Notes under the pieces: model-generated
What the model saw: the letters and a program-made list of their open reading frames with translations, nothing else
Told to the model about the DNA's origin: nothing
The model's database searches: none
DNA from: Coprinellus micaceus
Taxonomy: Eukaryota > Basidiomycota > Agaricomycetes > Agaricales > Psathyrellaceae
NCBI GenBank assembly: GCA_951394405.1
Contig: OX596336.1
Span: 124,001-188,000 of the forward strand
Direction: 5' to 3'
Length of the DNA: 64,000 bases
In this document: one piece after another, positions 24,301 through 33,000 of the stretch
Position numbering within the stretch: the stretch's first letter is position 1
Layout: every line of letters starts with the position of its first letter
Made by a program: the position numbers and the translations under genes

Positions 24301-26202
24301 GGGGGTGAACAGGTAGCAGATCGAGGGGGTGCACAAAGAAACAATCAGCTACCCGAAACAGAGGATGAGGATGAGGATGAAGACGACGATGACGACGACG
24401 AACCTGTACAACCAATTGCAGCTGAGGACTTTGACCCTGACGACGAACCTGTAGACATGGAAGATGCACTACGTGCCACCAGTATACTTGATTCTCTCAT
24501 CAGTCTATACCACGTCCCCCTGGAAGAGACCCTGACTCTCGACCAAGGCATGGAAATGGCATTCTACATGGCACAGGACAAAGCACTAGGAGCGGCTACA
24601 CGCCGTCCAGGAGATGCGCCTCGGACACACTGGGAAGCCTTCGCAGGACCAGATGGCGAACACTGGCAGACCGCAGCACAGGTTGAGATTGACGCCCTAA
24701 CCACCAATGGCACTTGGGAACTAGTCGAACTACCAGAGGGACGAAAGGTTGTCGGATCACGATGGGTCTTCCTCATCAAACGAAAGGCAGATGGCACAAT
24801 CGACCGCTACAAGGCTCGACTTGTCGCCAAGGGATACTCCCAAATGCCTGGAGTAGACTACGATCAGACATGGGCACCTGCATCTCGTCTCACATCAATC
24901 CGCGCAATCTTCGCCCAAGCCGCCATGGAAGGACACTTCATCGAGACCATTGACGTCGACAATGCCTACCTCAACGGAACAATTGAGGAGCAATACGAAG
25001 TCTACATGGAGCAGGCGCCAGGGTTTGAGATCAAGAATCCAGACTCAAAGGGACGGAGATGGGTGTGCCGGCTAAAGAAAGGTTTATATGGCTTGAAACA
25101 GAGCGGACGACTGTGGTACCAAAAGCTAGCATCAGAGCTTGAAGCGATCGGATTCACCCAAATAAAATCTGACCCAGCTATCTATGTCTGGGAGATGGAT
25201 GGGACCCGTATTGTTGTACCAGTCTTCGTTGACGACATCACCATAACCTCGAAAAGCCAGGAGAAGATCCAATGGCTCAAGGACTCCCTTGCCAAGGTCT
25301 TCAAGATCAAGGATCTCGGACCCACCTCGTACCTGCTTGGAATCAAGGTCGACTACGACCGCGAGAACCGAGTCATGCGCCTATCCCAGACTCAATACAT
25401 CCTCGACATGCTTGCGCGATTCAAGATGGAGGACTGCTACCCAGTAGGAACTCCAATGGATCCAGGAAGCGGTGCTACCCTCACCAAGTACATTCCAAAC
25501 AAGGCTGACGACGAGATGATGAAGAACGTCCCATACATGAATGCCATCGGCGCCCTGATATACCTTATGATTGCGACACGCCCTGACATCGCCTACGCTG
25601 TTGCCAAACTAGCCCAATACAACTCCAACCCCGGACCTATGCATTGGAAAGCAGTCAAACACCTATTCCGTTACCTCAAGGGAACCAAAGATCTGAAGCT
25701 CACCTATCGTAACAATGGTAGCAAGATGTCTTCGGAACTCTTCCAAGCGTACAGCGATGCAGATCATGCTGGGTGCCTTGACACGCGACGATCCACATCT
25801 GGATTTGTCATTAAAATGGGATCGGGAGCCGTTAGTTGGTCAGCAAAGAAGCAATCGACGGTGGCAGACTCCTCAACAGAGGCAGAGTACGTCTCCGCAT
25901 CGAGCGCTGGAAGGGACATCATCTGGATGCGCACACTCCTGAAGGAACTTGGTCACGACGTCTCTACTCCCTCACCACTCATGGTTGACAACCAATCCGC
26001 ACTCAAGGTTCTCCGGAACCCAGAACTCCACAGCCGAATGAAGCACATCGATATAAAGATGCATTGGATTCGGGATGCTATCAAGCGAGGCGACATTACT
26101 GTTCACTTTTTATCTACTACCGATATGATCGCCGATATATTTACTAAACCTTTACCCAAACCTGCCGTTGAACGTCATCGACTCGCTCTTGGACTCGAGT
26201 AA
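21376..26202 (+). CDS. Copia Gag-Pol polyprotein
   Basis: One open frame of about 1,608 residues from the ATG at 21376 (MDSTTTSSPIM); the frame is open further upstream but without ATG. Order: Gag (UBN2-like, KLLETYQP), a poor zinc-knuckle region (YRCKVHGW..HEDKDC), protease (WNPDSGATSHM), GAG-pre-integrase and HHCC finger (LLHQRLGHIG...CEHCIAGKQ), integrase (HSDLHGPL, TFIDDHSR, TPQQNGVSERLNRTL), a Pro-rich and acidic linker, reverse transcriptase (TIDVDNAYLNGTI; VFVDDI), RNase H (YSDADHAGCLDTRRSTSG; SSTEAEYVS; KHIDIK). All catalytic motifs are present and no stop or shift was seen, so it is likely competent. The Gag-to-Pol frame is continuous, as in most copia elements. Confidence 0.95.
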   Translation: MDSTTTSSPIMLTAYTVQQWKFTVENKAFDLNAYGILTGEEKKPGSNADDKVKSDYASRRSKLIGYVRSTLDHSQLETVLSGIQVTDIAAIWEKLLETYQPKTSGSRISVLQEMMALRMRSSGFEKETYSDFGSRCMAHASRLTALLPQGAEYLAETTRSVTISSQTTSDGATTTIQSTSRGASELLTPSAFEEGYTAAHLARDLAISMIPIGLGKDDTILRNTLNHISTGDDNPLEVLDHLRKADSLARNTQLAEGTSAALQVATAAPKKKAKYRCKVHGWQNTHEDKDCRVQNSQKAKIAETPTTAATAEENVMMATVAHIASPLIRRARNNPTNTSWNPDSGATSHMTPNRKWIRNMVAVKIAVSLANNEIVWATGKGEVRFTPRIYGKVGQTVIFNDVLYVPALRNNLFSILSVVKKSKMRVVIEGDSLDFFKNGELLLTATIDGTVGSLNGTTLENTETEAAYISKIGKELLHQRLGHIGKDRLETLMRQDLATGILVKEGTELNDTCEHCIAGKQHRDPFPKLSANRSTELLGRIHSDLHGPLAVQTPIGYRYWITFIDDHSRFKEVALLKHKSDAFQAFKDFVAKSERKLGTKVKELRDDKGGEYMGNDFIQWCKGLGIARQHTVKATPQQNGVSERLNRTLTEGVIAMLNQARLPMMFWGAAVLYYTDILNATPSSTLSNTTSYEVWHKAKPDLSMHRVFGCRVYVHVSRKDRKNLQSHTEPCVFIGFEPGYKGWKCYNPVTKKITISRDVIFAESTFPGLSTVGNEQAYTPIGIRDIWPDADLEPENPPLAPPHAPIAPPPPPHDHPDDGSDESDNDDDGDQAAPRTPERPPKTEPKTPATQQPSVHPSIPPTPTKRDPSSTPSTKQLLPIPALFPGLPAPAEDGPMFPELPPPAPVAPPAPAQKRTRPPPPPPRESIPRKAKIPKAPPLVAQSSRPVRKTATTVKDYQLASGKGRRGTIPVARREGGEQVADRGGAQRNNQLPETEDEDEDEDDDDDDEPVQPIAAEDFDPDDEPVDMEDALRATSILDSLISLYHVPLEETLTLDQGMEMAFYMAQDKALGAATRRPGDAPRTHWEAFAGPDGEHWQTAAQVEIDALTTNGTWELVELPEGRKVVGSRWVFLIKRKADGTIDRYKARLVAKGYSQMPGVDYDQTWAPASRLTSIRAIFAQAAMEGHFIETIDVDNAYLNGTIEEQYEVYMEQAPGFEIKNPDSKGRRWVCRLKKGLYGLKQSGRLWYQKLASELEAIGFTQIKSDPAIYVWEMDGTRIVVPVFVDDITITSKSQEKIQWLKDSLAKVFKIKDLGPTSYLLGIKVDYDRENRVMRLSQTQYILDMLARFKMEDCYPVGTPMDPGSGATLTKYIPNKADDEMMKNVPYMNAIGALIYLMIATRPDIAYAVAKLAQYNSNPGPMHWKAVKHLFRYLKGTKDLKLTYRNNGSKMSSELFQAYSDADHAGCLDTRRSTSGFVIKMGSGAVSWSAKKQSTVADSSTEAEYVSASSAGRDIIWMRTLLKELGHDVSTPSPLMVDNQSALKVLRNPELHSRMKHIDIKMHWIRDAIKRGDITVHFLSTTDMIADIFTKPLPKPAVERHRLALGLE

Positions 26203-26218
26203 ATACAGAGACATTACA

Positions 26219-26229
26219 TTGAGGGGGTG
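26219..26229 (+). promoter_or_regulatory. Copia polypurine tract
   Basis: TTGAGGGGGTG immediately before the 3' LTR, right after the polyprotein stop. Confidence 0.8.
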
Positions 26230-26612
26230 TGTTGGAAGACAATGCTCATGTCAACTCTATCTCTACAAAGAATACCTCTATTTCGAACGTTTTACTTATC
26301 TTCTATTGTTCTACAGAGAACAACAACCACCTTGTATTATTCCCATTATACTCGCACTTATTGTTCTCTTATCTCCACCTTATCTCCATTCACTGCTATT
26401 GTTCTCTACTTATGGAACGTCTATTGTTCTTTCTTATTGTTCCGCATATAGGTTATCTATTGTTCTCCACAGTATATAGTCCACACTGTAAGTGGGTGAG
26501 TCCCCATCGAACTCTCCCCACTTACAGGTGCGTATCTTGTATACCCTACTTACTTTCAATCTAACATCGAACTCTCCCCACTTACAGTGGGTCATACTTG
26601 CATCGTTCTACA
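26230..26612 (+). repeat. Copia 3' LTR
   Basis: 383 bp, one difference seen from the 5' LTR (TTATTGTTC here, TTATTATTC there). Confidence 0.95.
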
Positions 26613-26617
26613 TCATG
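26613..26617. repeat. Copia target duplication TCATG, right copy
   Basis: Pairs with 20400-20404. Confidence 0.9.
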
Positions 26618-28039
26618 GGCATCTATGACAATGCGTTCTTGGGAAAGGAATGACATTCCCAACAGAAGAGGTACAGGAAGATTGGTAAAGACTTTGGCTC
26701 TGAATACCCCCGACACCCATGATCCATCCTTCGATGTAACCGACATCTTCACATACTCTGAGCATCGCAAGGGGTCACCTGACAGTGACGAAAGGTTATC
26801 CTCAACGATGGGCAGAGGTCGACGTCGGAGACCGAGGGAATTGGCGAGGTTCGCATCAATCACTACAGTTGGGCAACCAATGTCAAGCATTGAACGTATG
26901 GGCAAGGGGAATTCGGAGAGGGAAGGGCCAGTGGAGAGGAGATCGGCAAACAGATGGGGCACAGAGAATTTGGGGATGTGATCGGAAGGAGAGGAGGTGA
27001 CGTACGAGTCTGTTTCGTCGTCCTCGTACACGGTGGTGGACCTAGCGAATGCGGCGGTAAGACGTGGGACGTCATCAACATCAATAGCAAGAGCGGCAGT
27101 AGTGCGCGGAACGGCGGCTCTGGCCATAGCTTCGGTCAGCGGAACATAGGTGACCGGGTCAGGCCAAGTTCCAGCCTTCGTCATGGGGCACGTTGCATGT
27201 CGGTGGCCAGCGTAGAAGGTGCGGCACCTGGTGCACCCTCCATACTTATCCAGGAGGGCCTTCTCAGCCTCGGTGATCTTGGGCAGAGTGGGAGTCTGTC
27301 GAGATCCAGATGTCGACGACGTGGCGGTGCGGGCGCTGGTTGTCGCTGCAGAAGGCTGAGGAGTGCGAACGGTAGACCTTGCTTCACGGTCACGGTGATC
27401 CCTGCGCGTCTTGCGGTCCAGAGCGATCGCAGTGTTGTTGAGGTCGATCAAGCGCTGGGTGCGTGCGCGCTCCTTCCTGATTCGGTCGTCCCGCTCCGAG
27501 ACCTCTTGGGCCCAATCGGCGAGATTGGTCCCATCGCAGAGCAGGTCCTCATCGTCGATAGCGGCCTTAAGATCCGGGTCCATGTTGGCCTCGAGATGAG
27601 GTTTGAGAGCGGCGATTTTGTCGAGGGCGTGGGAAGGGGATGCAGTGAGGAGGATGGCGTTAAGATTTTCGAGCTCGATCTTCCAAGACATGAACGTCTT
27701 GTCACCCTGCCTGGAGGAAAGAATTTGGTTACGTATCTTATTGGCCCAATTCTTCGGCAATACGAGCCTGGCGAGTTCGTTCAGGTAATCCTTCATCAAC
27801 AACTTGTCGATCCTTTCGGAGTCGGCCCCGTACCACGCCTGGAGGAGGGGTTGGAGCATCGAGTCTGCGAGAAGCGGCACGGTCTCGGCATCTGTCATTC
27901 CCGAATGCTTCTTGAAGCGCCGAGCTGCTAGACACCAAGCGTAAAACACGAAGGGGTCAATCTCGCCCTCGGTGAGGGTGGGACAGTCTTTCGGCTTCAC
28001 GGGGATCCTCACGGTCGCGAGACCGGTGGATGTGGCCAT
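26613..28039 (-). CDS. Gypsy Gag and protease, N-terminal part of the split polyprotein
   Basis: Likely start ATG at 28039 (MATSTGLATV); the frame stays open back into the 5' LTR at 28471. Gag capsid-like helices follow (PFVFYAWCLAARRF, LARLVLPKNWANKI), then a single zinc knuckle CTRCRTFYAGHRHATC, then an aspartic protease with LDIGCPTVVIDANLA and LLLGMSFL. The protease has DIG in place of the usual D[ST]G, worth noting because that Thr/Ser normally supports the active site. The frame breaks in IVIDAH at the copia insertion and ends 12 residues or so into the copia LTR. Confidence 0.9.
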
Positions 28040-28334
28040 AGGAGGGACGATTGGGGTAGTGGAGGACCGGGGCGAGGTCCAAGCAAGTGACCGTGGGGGG
28101 AGATCGTCGAGATCTGATCGATCCGATAAGGAATCGTTGGTGGTTGTGGGTGACGGTGGCGGCAAGGGGGACGGTGGTGACGGTATCGGAGGCTGTAGAT
28201 GCGGTTGGGCAGGAAGAGGGAGAGTGGCGAGTGGGGGAAGAGCGGCGGCTCTCCTTCTCGATTCTCCGCGGGTGACGAGAGGGTTCGGTATGGACGGTGT
28301 ACGGCGAGACAGCTTGTCGGAGTCAAAAAAAAAG

Positions 28335-28579
28335 TGAAAGGCCGGCGAGGCCTCACCCGATAAGTGACTAGACAATGCCTTGTTCTTCGTTGCGTACGGT
28401 AAGCGATCGTAGATACATCGAGATGTAAATAGAATACTCACCTTCGTTGCGTACGGTAAGCGATAGGGCAACGAAGGTGGGGGGAAATTGAATATAAGGA
28501 ATCTACATAACCACGTGCTGATGGTCGCGCGTCCATTAGGCGCGCGTCCAGTCGTAAGGTGGCCTAGGCCATCCTTACA
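28335..28579 (-). repeat. Gypsy 5' LTR
   Basis: 245 bp, identical by eye to the other LTR. The next bases on the minus strand are CTTTTTTTTTGACTCCGAC; no standard TGG-type primer site is obvious there. Confidence 0.93.
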
Positions 28580-28584
28580 ATTCG
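28580..28584. repeat. Target duplication ATTCG, right copy
   Basis: Pairs with 16876-16880. Confidence 0.85.
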
Positions 28585-30059
28585 CGAGTTATGAGTTGCG
28601 AGGGTGGAGCGTATGGATCGCTGGTTCATACCGAGGCTTCATGGGAGGAGTGAATCGAGTGATGCGAGTGAGGATGGGGGCGAGGGCACCGAGGGTTCGT
28701 AGGTGAGGATGAACGAGAGTACCGAGGGTTCATAGGGAGGGGCGCGAATCAGTACCGAGGCTCCGTAGGGAACAGCGAACGGGGAATCAATACCGAGGCT
28801 ACAAGGAACATAGAACAGCGAATCAAAGTCCGAGTCACTGAACCTCCGTTCGAGATTTCGATCGCCGGAGGGGGCGGCGGGCATCGTGCCTCTCCTTCTG
28901 GCGCCTGTGGGTTCCGGCTTCTGGGTTCCGGCTTCTGGGATGCGCTTGTGGGTTTGGGATTTATTTGATTTATTTGAGAATCGCCGATTCCTTACTTCTT
29001 TGGTGGGGTCAAGACGTGCGTGACTCTGAGGTTGGGTCTGAGGACCGGGTTCGTGTGGTGTGGTTCTGGTGTACTGGGAGAAAGAACGTGCAGGGGGAGA
29101 AGAGGAGTAGAGATGGAAAGGGAAACTCCCTTGTTGAGAGCGGAGGGGAGACGGAGATCCCCATCGATCCGCGAGCTCGTTCACGCGTTTCTCGAAATGA
29201 GGTGGCTGAATCGCATCGCATGGCATCGCGATCCCAGCGAGTTTCCGAGTCACGAACGAACGAACGAACAAACCAGCCTTGATCGTTGATTTGGACGGGC
29301 CAGACTCCAACCAACCTTAACCGAAGGGACCAGACTTGACTTTTGATCCAACCGGCCTGGACGACGAGGACGAGGGTGAAGACGAAGGCTAAGTCTAAGT
29401 CTAACGCAAGTCCGAGAAGTTCCTTGGGCGTTGTGAAGGAGTAAGTCCGTCGAGGTCCGGATTCCGCGCGGTGGGGTCGATCCGTTCAGCCACAGGTCGT
29501 TCACCTTCTCTCCTCTGCTGCGCACGTTCGTTGGCGAGTCGATCGGTACGTAGCCATGTAGCCATGCAGACCGACTCCTAAGTCCCAGGCGACTAGACGA
29601 CGGACAGGGTCAAGGAAAAGACGAACTTATGAAGACCCCTGACCGCCAGCCCAGCGATGGGCTAGCCGGCAAACACCGAAAGCGGCGGTTATAAAGCGGG
29701 GGACGGATTCTATTACGCACCGGCGCTGGATCAGATCTCTCTCGCTCTGTGTCATCATCATCTTCATCTTGTCTTCGCTTCTTCCTCGAGTCATAGTCGC
29801 ATCTTCGTTCTCGACGCAGAGTTAGCCTCGACGAAGAGTTAGAGAGTTAGAGAGTTGACGAAGGAGATAGAGAGTCATCACCGAGGATACTCTCCTAGAT
29901 TCGATTCGAGAGGACTGTCCGCCTCCTTCCCCTAGACAAAGCGTCCCATCCGTCCTCCCTGAACCCCCTACGCAGAACAAAGGCCACCTCAACTAGAACA
30001 AGCCCCCTCAAATAACAGGAGAACACAGGGCAACGAAGAGGAGAACCAGAACCACAAAA
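28585..30059. other. Upstream region of the DAHP synthase gene
   Basis: No gene recognised. It has imperfect repeats around ACCGAGG(C/G)TTC at 28620-28800, a (GAAC)4-like run near 29258, and GTTAGAGA repeats at 29830-29860. A TATA-like site lies at 29689. Confidence 0.5.
29689..29696 (+). promoter_or_regulatory. Candidate TATA box of the DAHP synthase gene
   Basis: GGTTATAAAGCGG about 365 bp before the ATG, followed by pyrimidine-rich sequence. GAGTCAT motifs at about 29795 and 29873 resemble half of a Gcn4/Cpc1 site (TGASTCA), which controls amino-acid genes in other fungi; weak evidence. Confidence 0.35.
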
Positions 30060-33000
30060 ATGACCGCCCCGCCAAGTTCGAAGGAATGGACGCCGTCGAG
30101 TTGGAGGGAGAAGCCGATTGCTCAGGTGCGCTTCCTTTCGCTTGTGGATGTGCGGGGGTTGACGTCAGCCTCTTTCCTCCTTTCTTCTCCTCTCCGCCTG
30201 CTTCTGGTCGACCTCGTTAACCTGGACGACTGCGTTGTCTCAACGTCGAAACCTGGATGCCTCGCCTCGACTCGACGTCGGCGTTCTGGTGGGACGGAAC
30301 GGATTGGACGTATAGGACGTACCCTACCCCGACCAAGCCAAGCTTAACCAGTACGTCCTTCCTCTCCCATTCCCCCTCTTCCTCTTCCTACCCCCTCCTC
30401 TTCTTCCCATTCTCTCCTCCTCTTCCCCACTTCCCCTTCATCTACCTCTCGAACCCCGCCTTTCCTTCCCCCGATCCCCTCCAACATCTCCACGAGATGT
30501 CCACAATCTGGAAGCGCGCACGCTGACTGTGTTGTAGGGTTCTCGGAAAGATCTCGAGCCTCCCGCCTATGGTTACGCCTTCTGAGGTTCGTGGTCTTCT
30601 CTCTCTTCCTTCTCTCTCTTTCTCCCTTCTCTTGTTTTTTCGTATTCTCCGTTCGTTCTTTCTCCCACCCCGATCCCGGAACACCGACGAGGATACGCCC
30701 AAGGCGCGGATCTCGCGGATCTCTTCAGCGCATCGCGATCCACCCAGCTGTCTCCACCACGTTCGACGCCAGGCACCTCGAGGACGTCGACGTCATTACT
30801 CGACCTCGACCACGCTGCCTCGACCACGCCTCTCGGTGGATCCACCACCTCGCGCTGTTCCTCCCCCGGCGTCTAGGATCTACGTTTGACCACGCACATT
30901 CCTCGACGGCTTCACCGTCACACCACCTTTCTCATTCACCGACTTCCCTCCCCTCTTCATCATTCTTTCCTATCCTGATCGCGTTCTTTCACTCCTCTCT
31001 ACCTATGCTAACATAAATCGAAACCCCAGATCGAACGCCTGCGCCACCAACTCTCCCTCGTCCAGCGCGGCGAGGCGTTCCTCCTGCACGCCGGGGACTG
31101 TGCGGAGAGTTTCGACGCGTGTACGCATGTACGTTTTGTCTTCTTTTTCTTTCTCTATTCCTACTCCGTTTCTCTCCCATGTTTGGCCCCGGGCGCGGAG
31201 TTACCCGAGACCGGGATGTACCTCGCGTAGGACGTCGAGCTCACTCATCTCTTCCTTCTTCCTTCTTCCTGCCTCGCTTGGAAGGGAAGGCGTCCCCTAC
31301 GATCGTTATCGTTTTGGGTGAATCGGAACATTACTACTCGATACTCACCCTCGATGATAGGAAAACATCGCGAACAAGATCGGCCTTATCCTCAGTTTCT
31401 CCTTGATTTTGATTTGGGGTGCGAGGATGCCTGTCGTACGTCCCTTCCTTCCTCTCTTTTCTCCAATCCGCTTCCTCCACATTCCTTCGTTCGCTCCCCA
31501 TCCTCGCCCCATACTCTCCCACACTCCACTTCAATGGGGGAGGAGACAATTCGAGTGCGGACCCATGCATCTCACATACCGCGGGCTTAGACCTACGGAT
31601 ATCTCACATATCCCGTGTTACGGACTTAAGCCTATAGAGAATCTCGCTAACACCCTAACACAGGTCCGCGTGGGCAGGATCGCGGGGCAGTACGCGAAGC
31701 CGAGGAGCAGCGGGACGGAGGTTGTGGATGGGAAGACTGTTTTGAGTTTTCGGTGCGTCTTTCTCTTCGTTCTTGGTGGGTTAGGTGAAATAGGTTTACT
31801 AACGTGGACTCTCGTTTCATTTATTTTGTTTTTTGAAAATATGTTTCACGTCGTCGACCGCTTTCGCCCTCGGGATTTCCTCGCGGGACGCTGCCTTACC
31901 CTCATTATATGGCCTCGCTTCTGGATGTCATCGTCGACGCGCTTTTGGTCGCGCATATCTCGCTACGCTCGCTGGGTCCGGCGACCCCTGGTTCTTCCCA
32001 CTCGCGGTTTGGACCTCGCCTCGATGAACCGAACCGATATACGACTATTGGACACTTGGCGACGGTGTCACATCCGACTTCGAACCTACCTTCTTATCTC
32101 GCTGGACGCCCCTCAACCTTGGTACCCTATTCGACATGTCAACACGATGGTCACGTCAAATAGAGGAGATAACGTTAATGGGTACGTCCTCGATCTCTCT
32201 CTTCTTTGCCATTCTCTATCTATCCCCCACTTCCGTTTGGATTCCCATTCTACCTTTCCCTATTCGTTTGGCTCCTCTCCTCACTCTTCTGCGTTCGATT
32301 GTCTTTGTGGTGGTTGTCGTACGATCTCTTCGTTGAGATCGGGCGTTTGTTGAAGGGTGTTGTCGATACGCTACGTATCGACGGTATGGTGGATTGGGTT
32401 TTGGGGGAAGAGGATGCGCGGCACGTTCCCTACGAAGTTACGGGAGATCGCTGCGACTGGACTTTGGGTTGAGCTCTCGATGAGGCGGATATGGGATTGG
32501 CCATTGTCCTGGATACTGTTGGTTTCGCGAGACAGGGAGGGGCGGAGGGGTCGCTTTGACCACGGGTTCTCGATGGCCTCAAGGGGGGAGAGGTGGTGGC
32601 TTCCCTCTGTCCGGTTGAATTGGCACGAGGGACAGTCCCTCTGACCTTCGTTGACGTCGGGCGTCGTTGATCCTGCGCACGCCAACCTCGTCTGCCCATC
32701 GTTCCTTCGAACTCCTCACTCTCTTCGAAACGGCTATATGTTTCGTTGACATCGGCGTTCCTTATCCTTCTTTATCCTTCTTTTATCCTCATTTATCACC
32801 GTCCACCCACTTTCGCGATTCTCGATCCACGCTTCCTCGATGAACCGAACCGAACAACGCAGCTAACATTACCTTTCGCCCGATAACCTCAGACTCGACC
32901 CGAACGATCGTACGCCCGACCCGGAGAGGTTGCTTAGGTACGTCCCTATCGTCCTGATTTCTCTCCGTTCTTTTGCTGACCTGTCCTCCCACCTCCGCTT

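Larger units (their letters stand above)
20405..26612 (+). mobile_element. Ty1/copia retrotransposon, apparently intact
   Basis: 6.2 kb with 383-bp LTRs (20405-20787 and 26230-26612) and a 5-bp duplication TCATG (20400-20404, 26613-26617). It carries a primer site, one open polyprotein frame and a polypurine tract. It sits inside the gypsy gag-pol frame in the opposite orientation, so it arrived later. The LTRs differ at a single position I could find (A versus G near 20532/26357), so it is young and may be active. Confidence 0.96.
16881..28579 (-). mobile_element. Ty3/gypsy chromovirus, interrupted by a copia element
   Basis: Bounded by two 245-bp LTRs that look identical, starting TG and ending CA on the plus strand, with a 5-bp duplication ATTCG at 16876-16880 and 28580-28584. 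Transcription runs on the minus strand: 5' LTR at 28335-28579, gag-protease, then RT-RNase H-integrase-chromodomain, then a purine tract and the 3' LTR. Without the copia insertion the element would be about 5.5 kb. Its single gag-pol frame is split at 20404/26613. Confidence 0.95.

Noticed and set aside
26954..27931. 325-codon frame on the plus strand
   Set aside because: Antisense shadow of gypsy gag, with no protein-like features.
28040..28471. Upstream extension of the gypsy Gag frame into the LTR
   Set aside because: The extension has no ATG in the right place, is Pro/Arg-rich and partly LTR; the ATG at 28039 is more likely.
29790..29880. Gcn4/Cpc1 sites upstream of DAHP synthase
   Set aside because: Only GAGTCAT half matches, not a full TGASTCA; noted under the TATA entry but not called as sites.
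31403..32353. 316-codon open frame on the plus strand
   Set aside because: It runs through introns of the DAHP synthase gene and matches no family; the spliced enzyme explains the locus.
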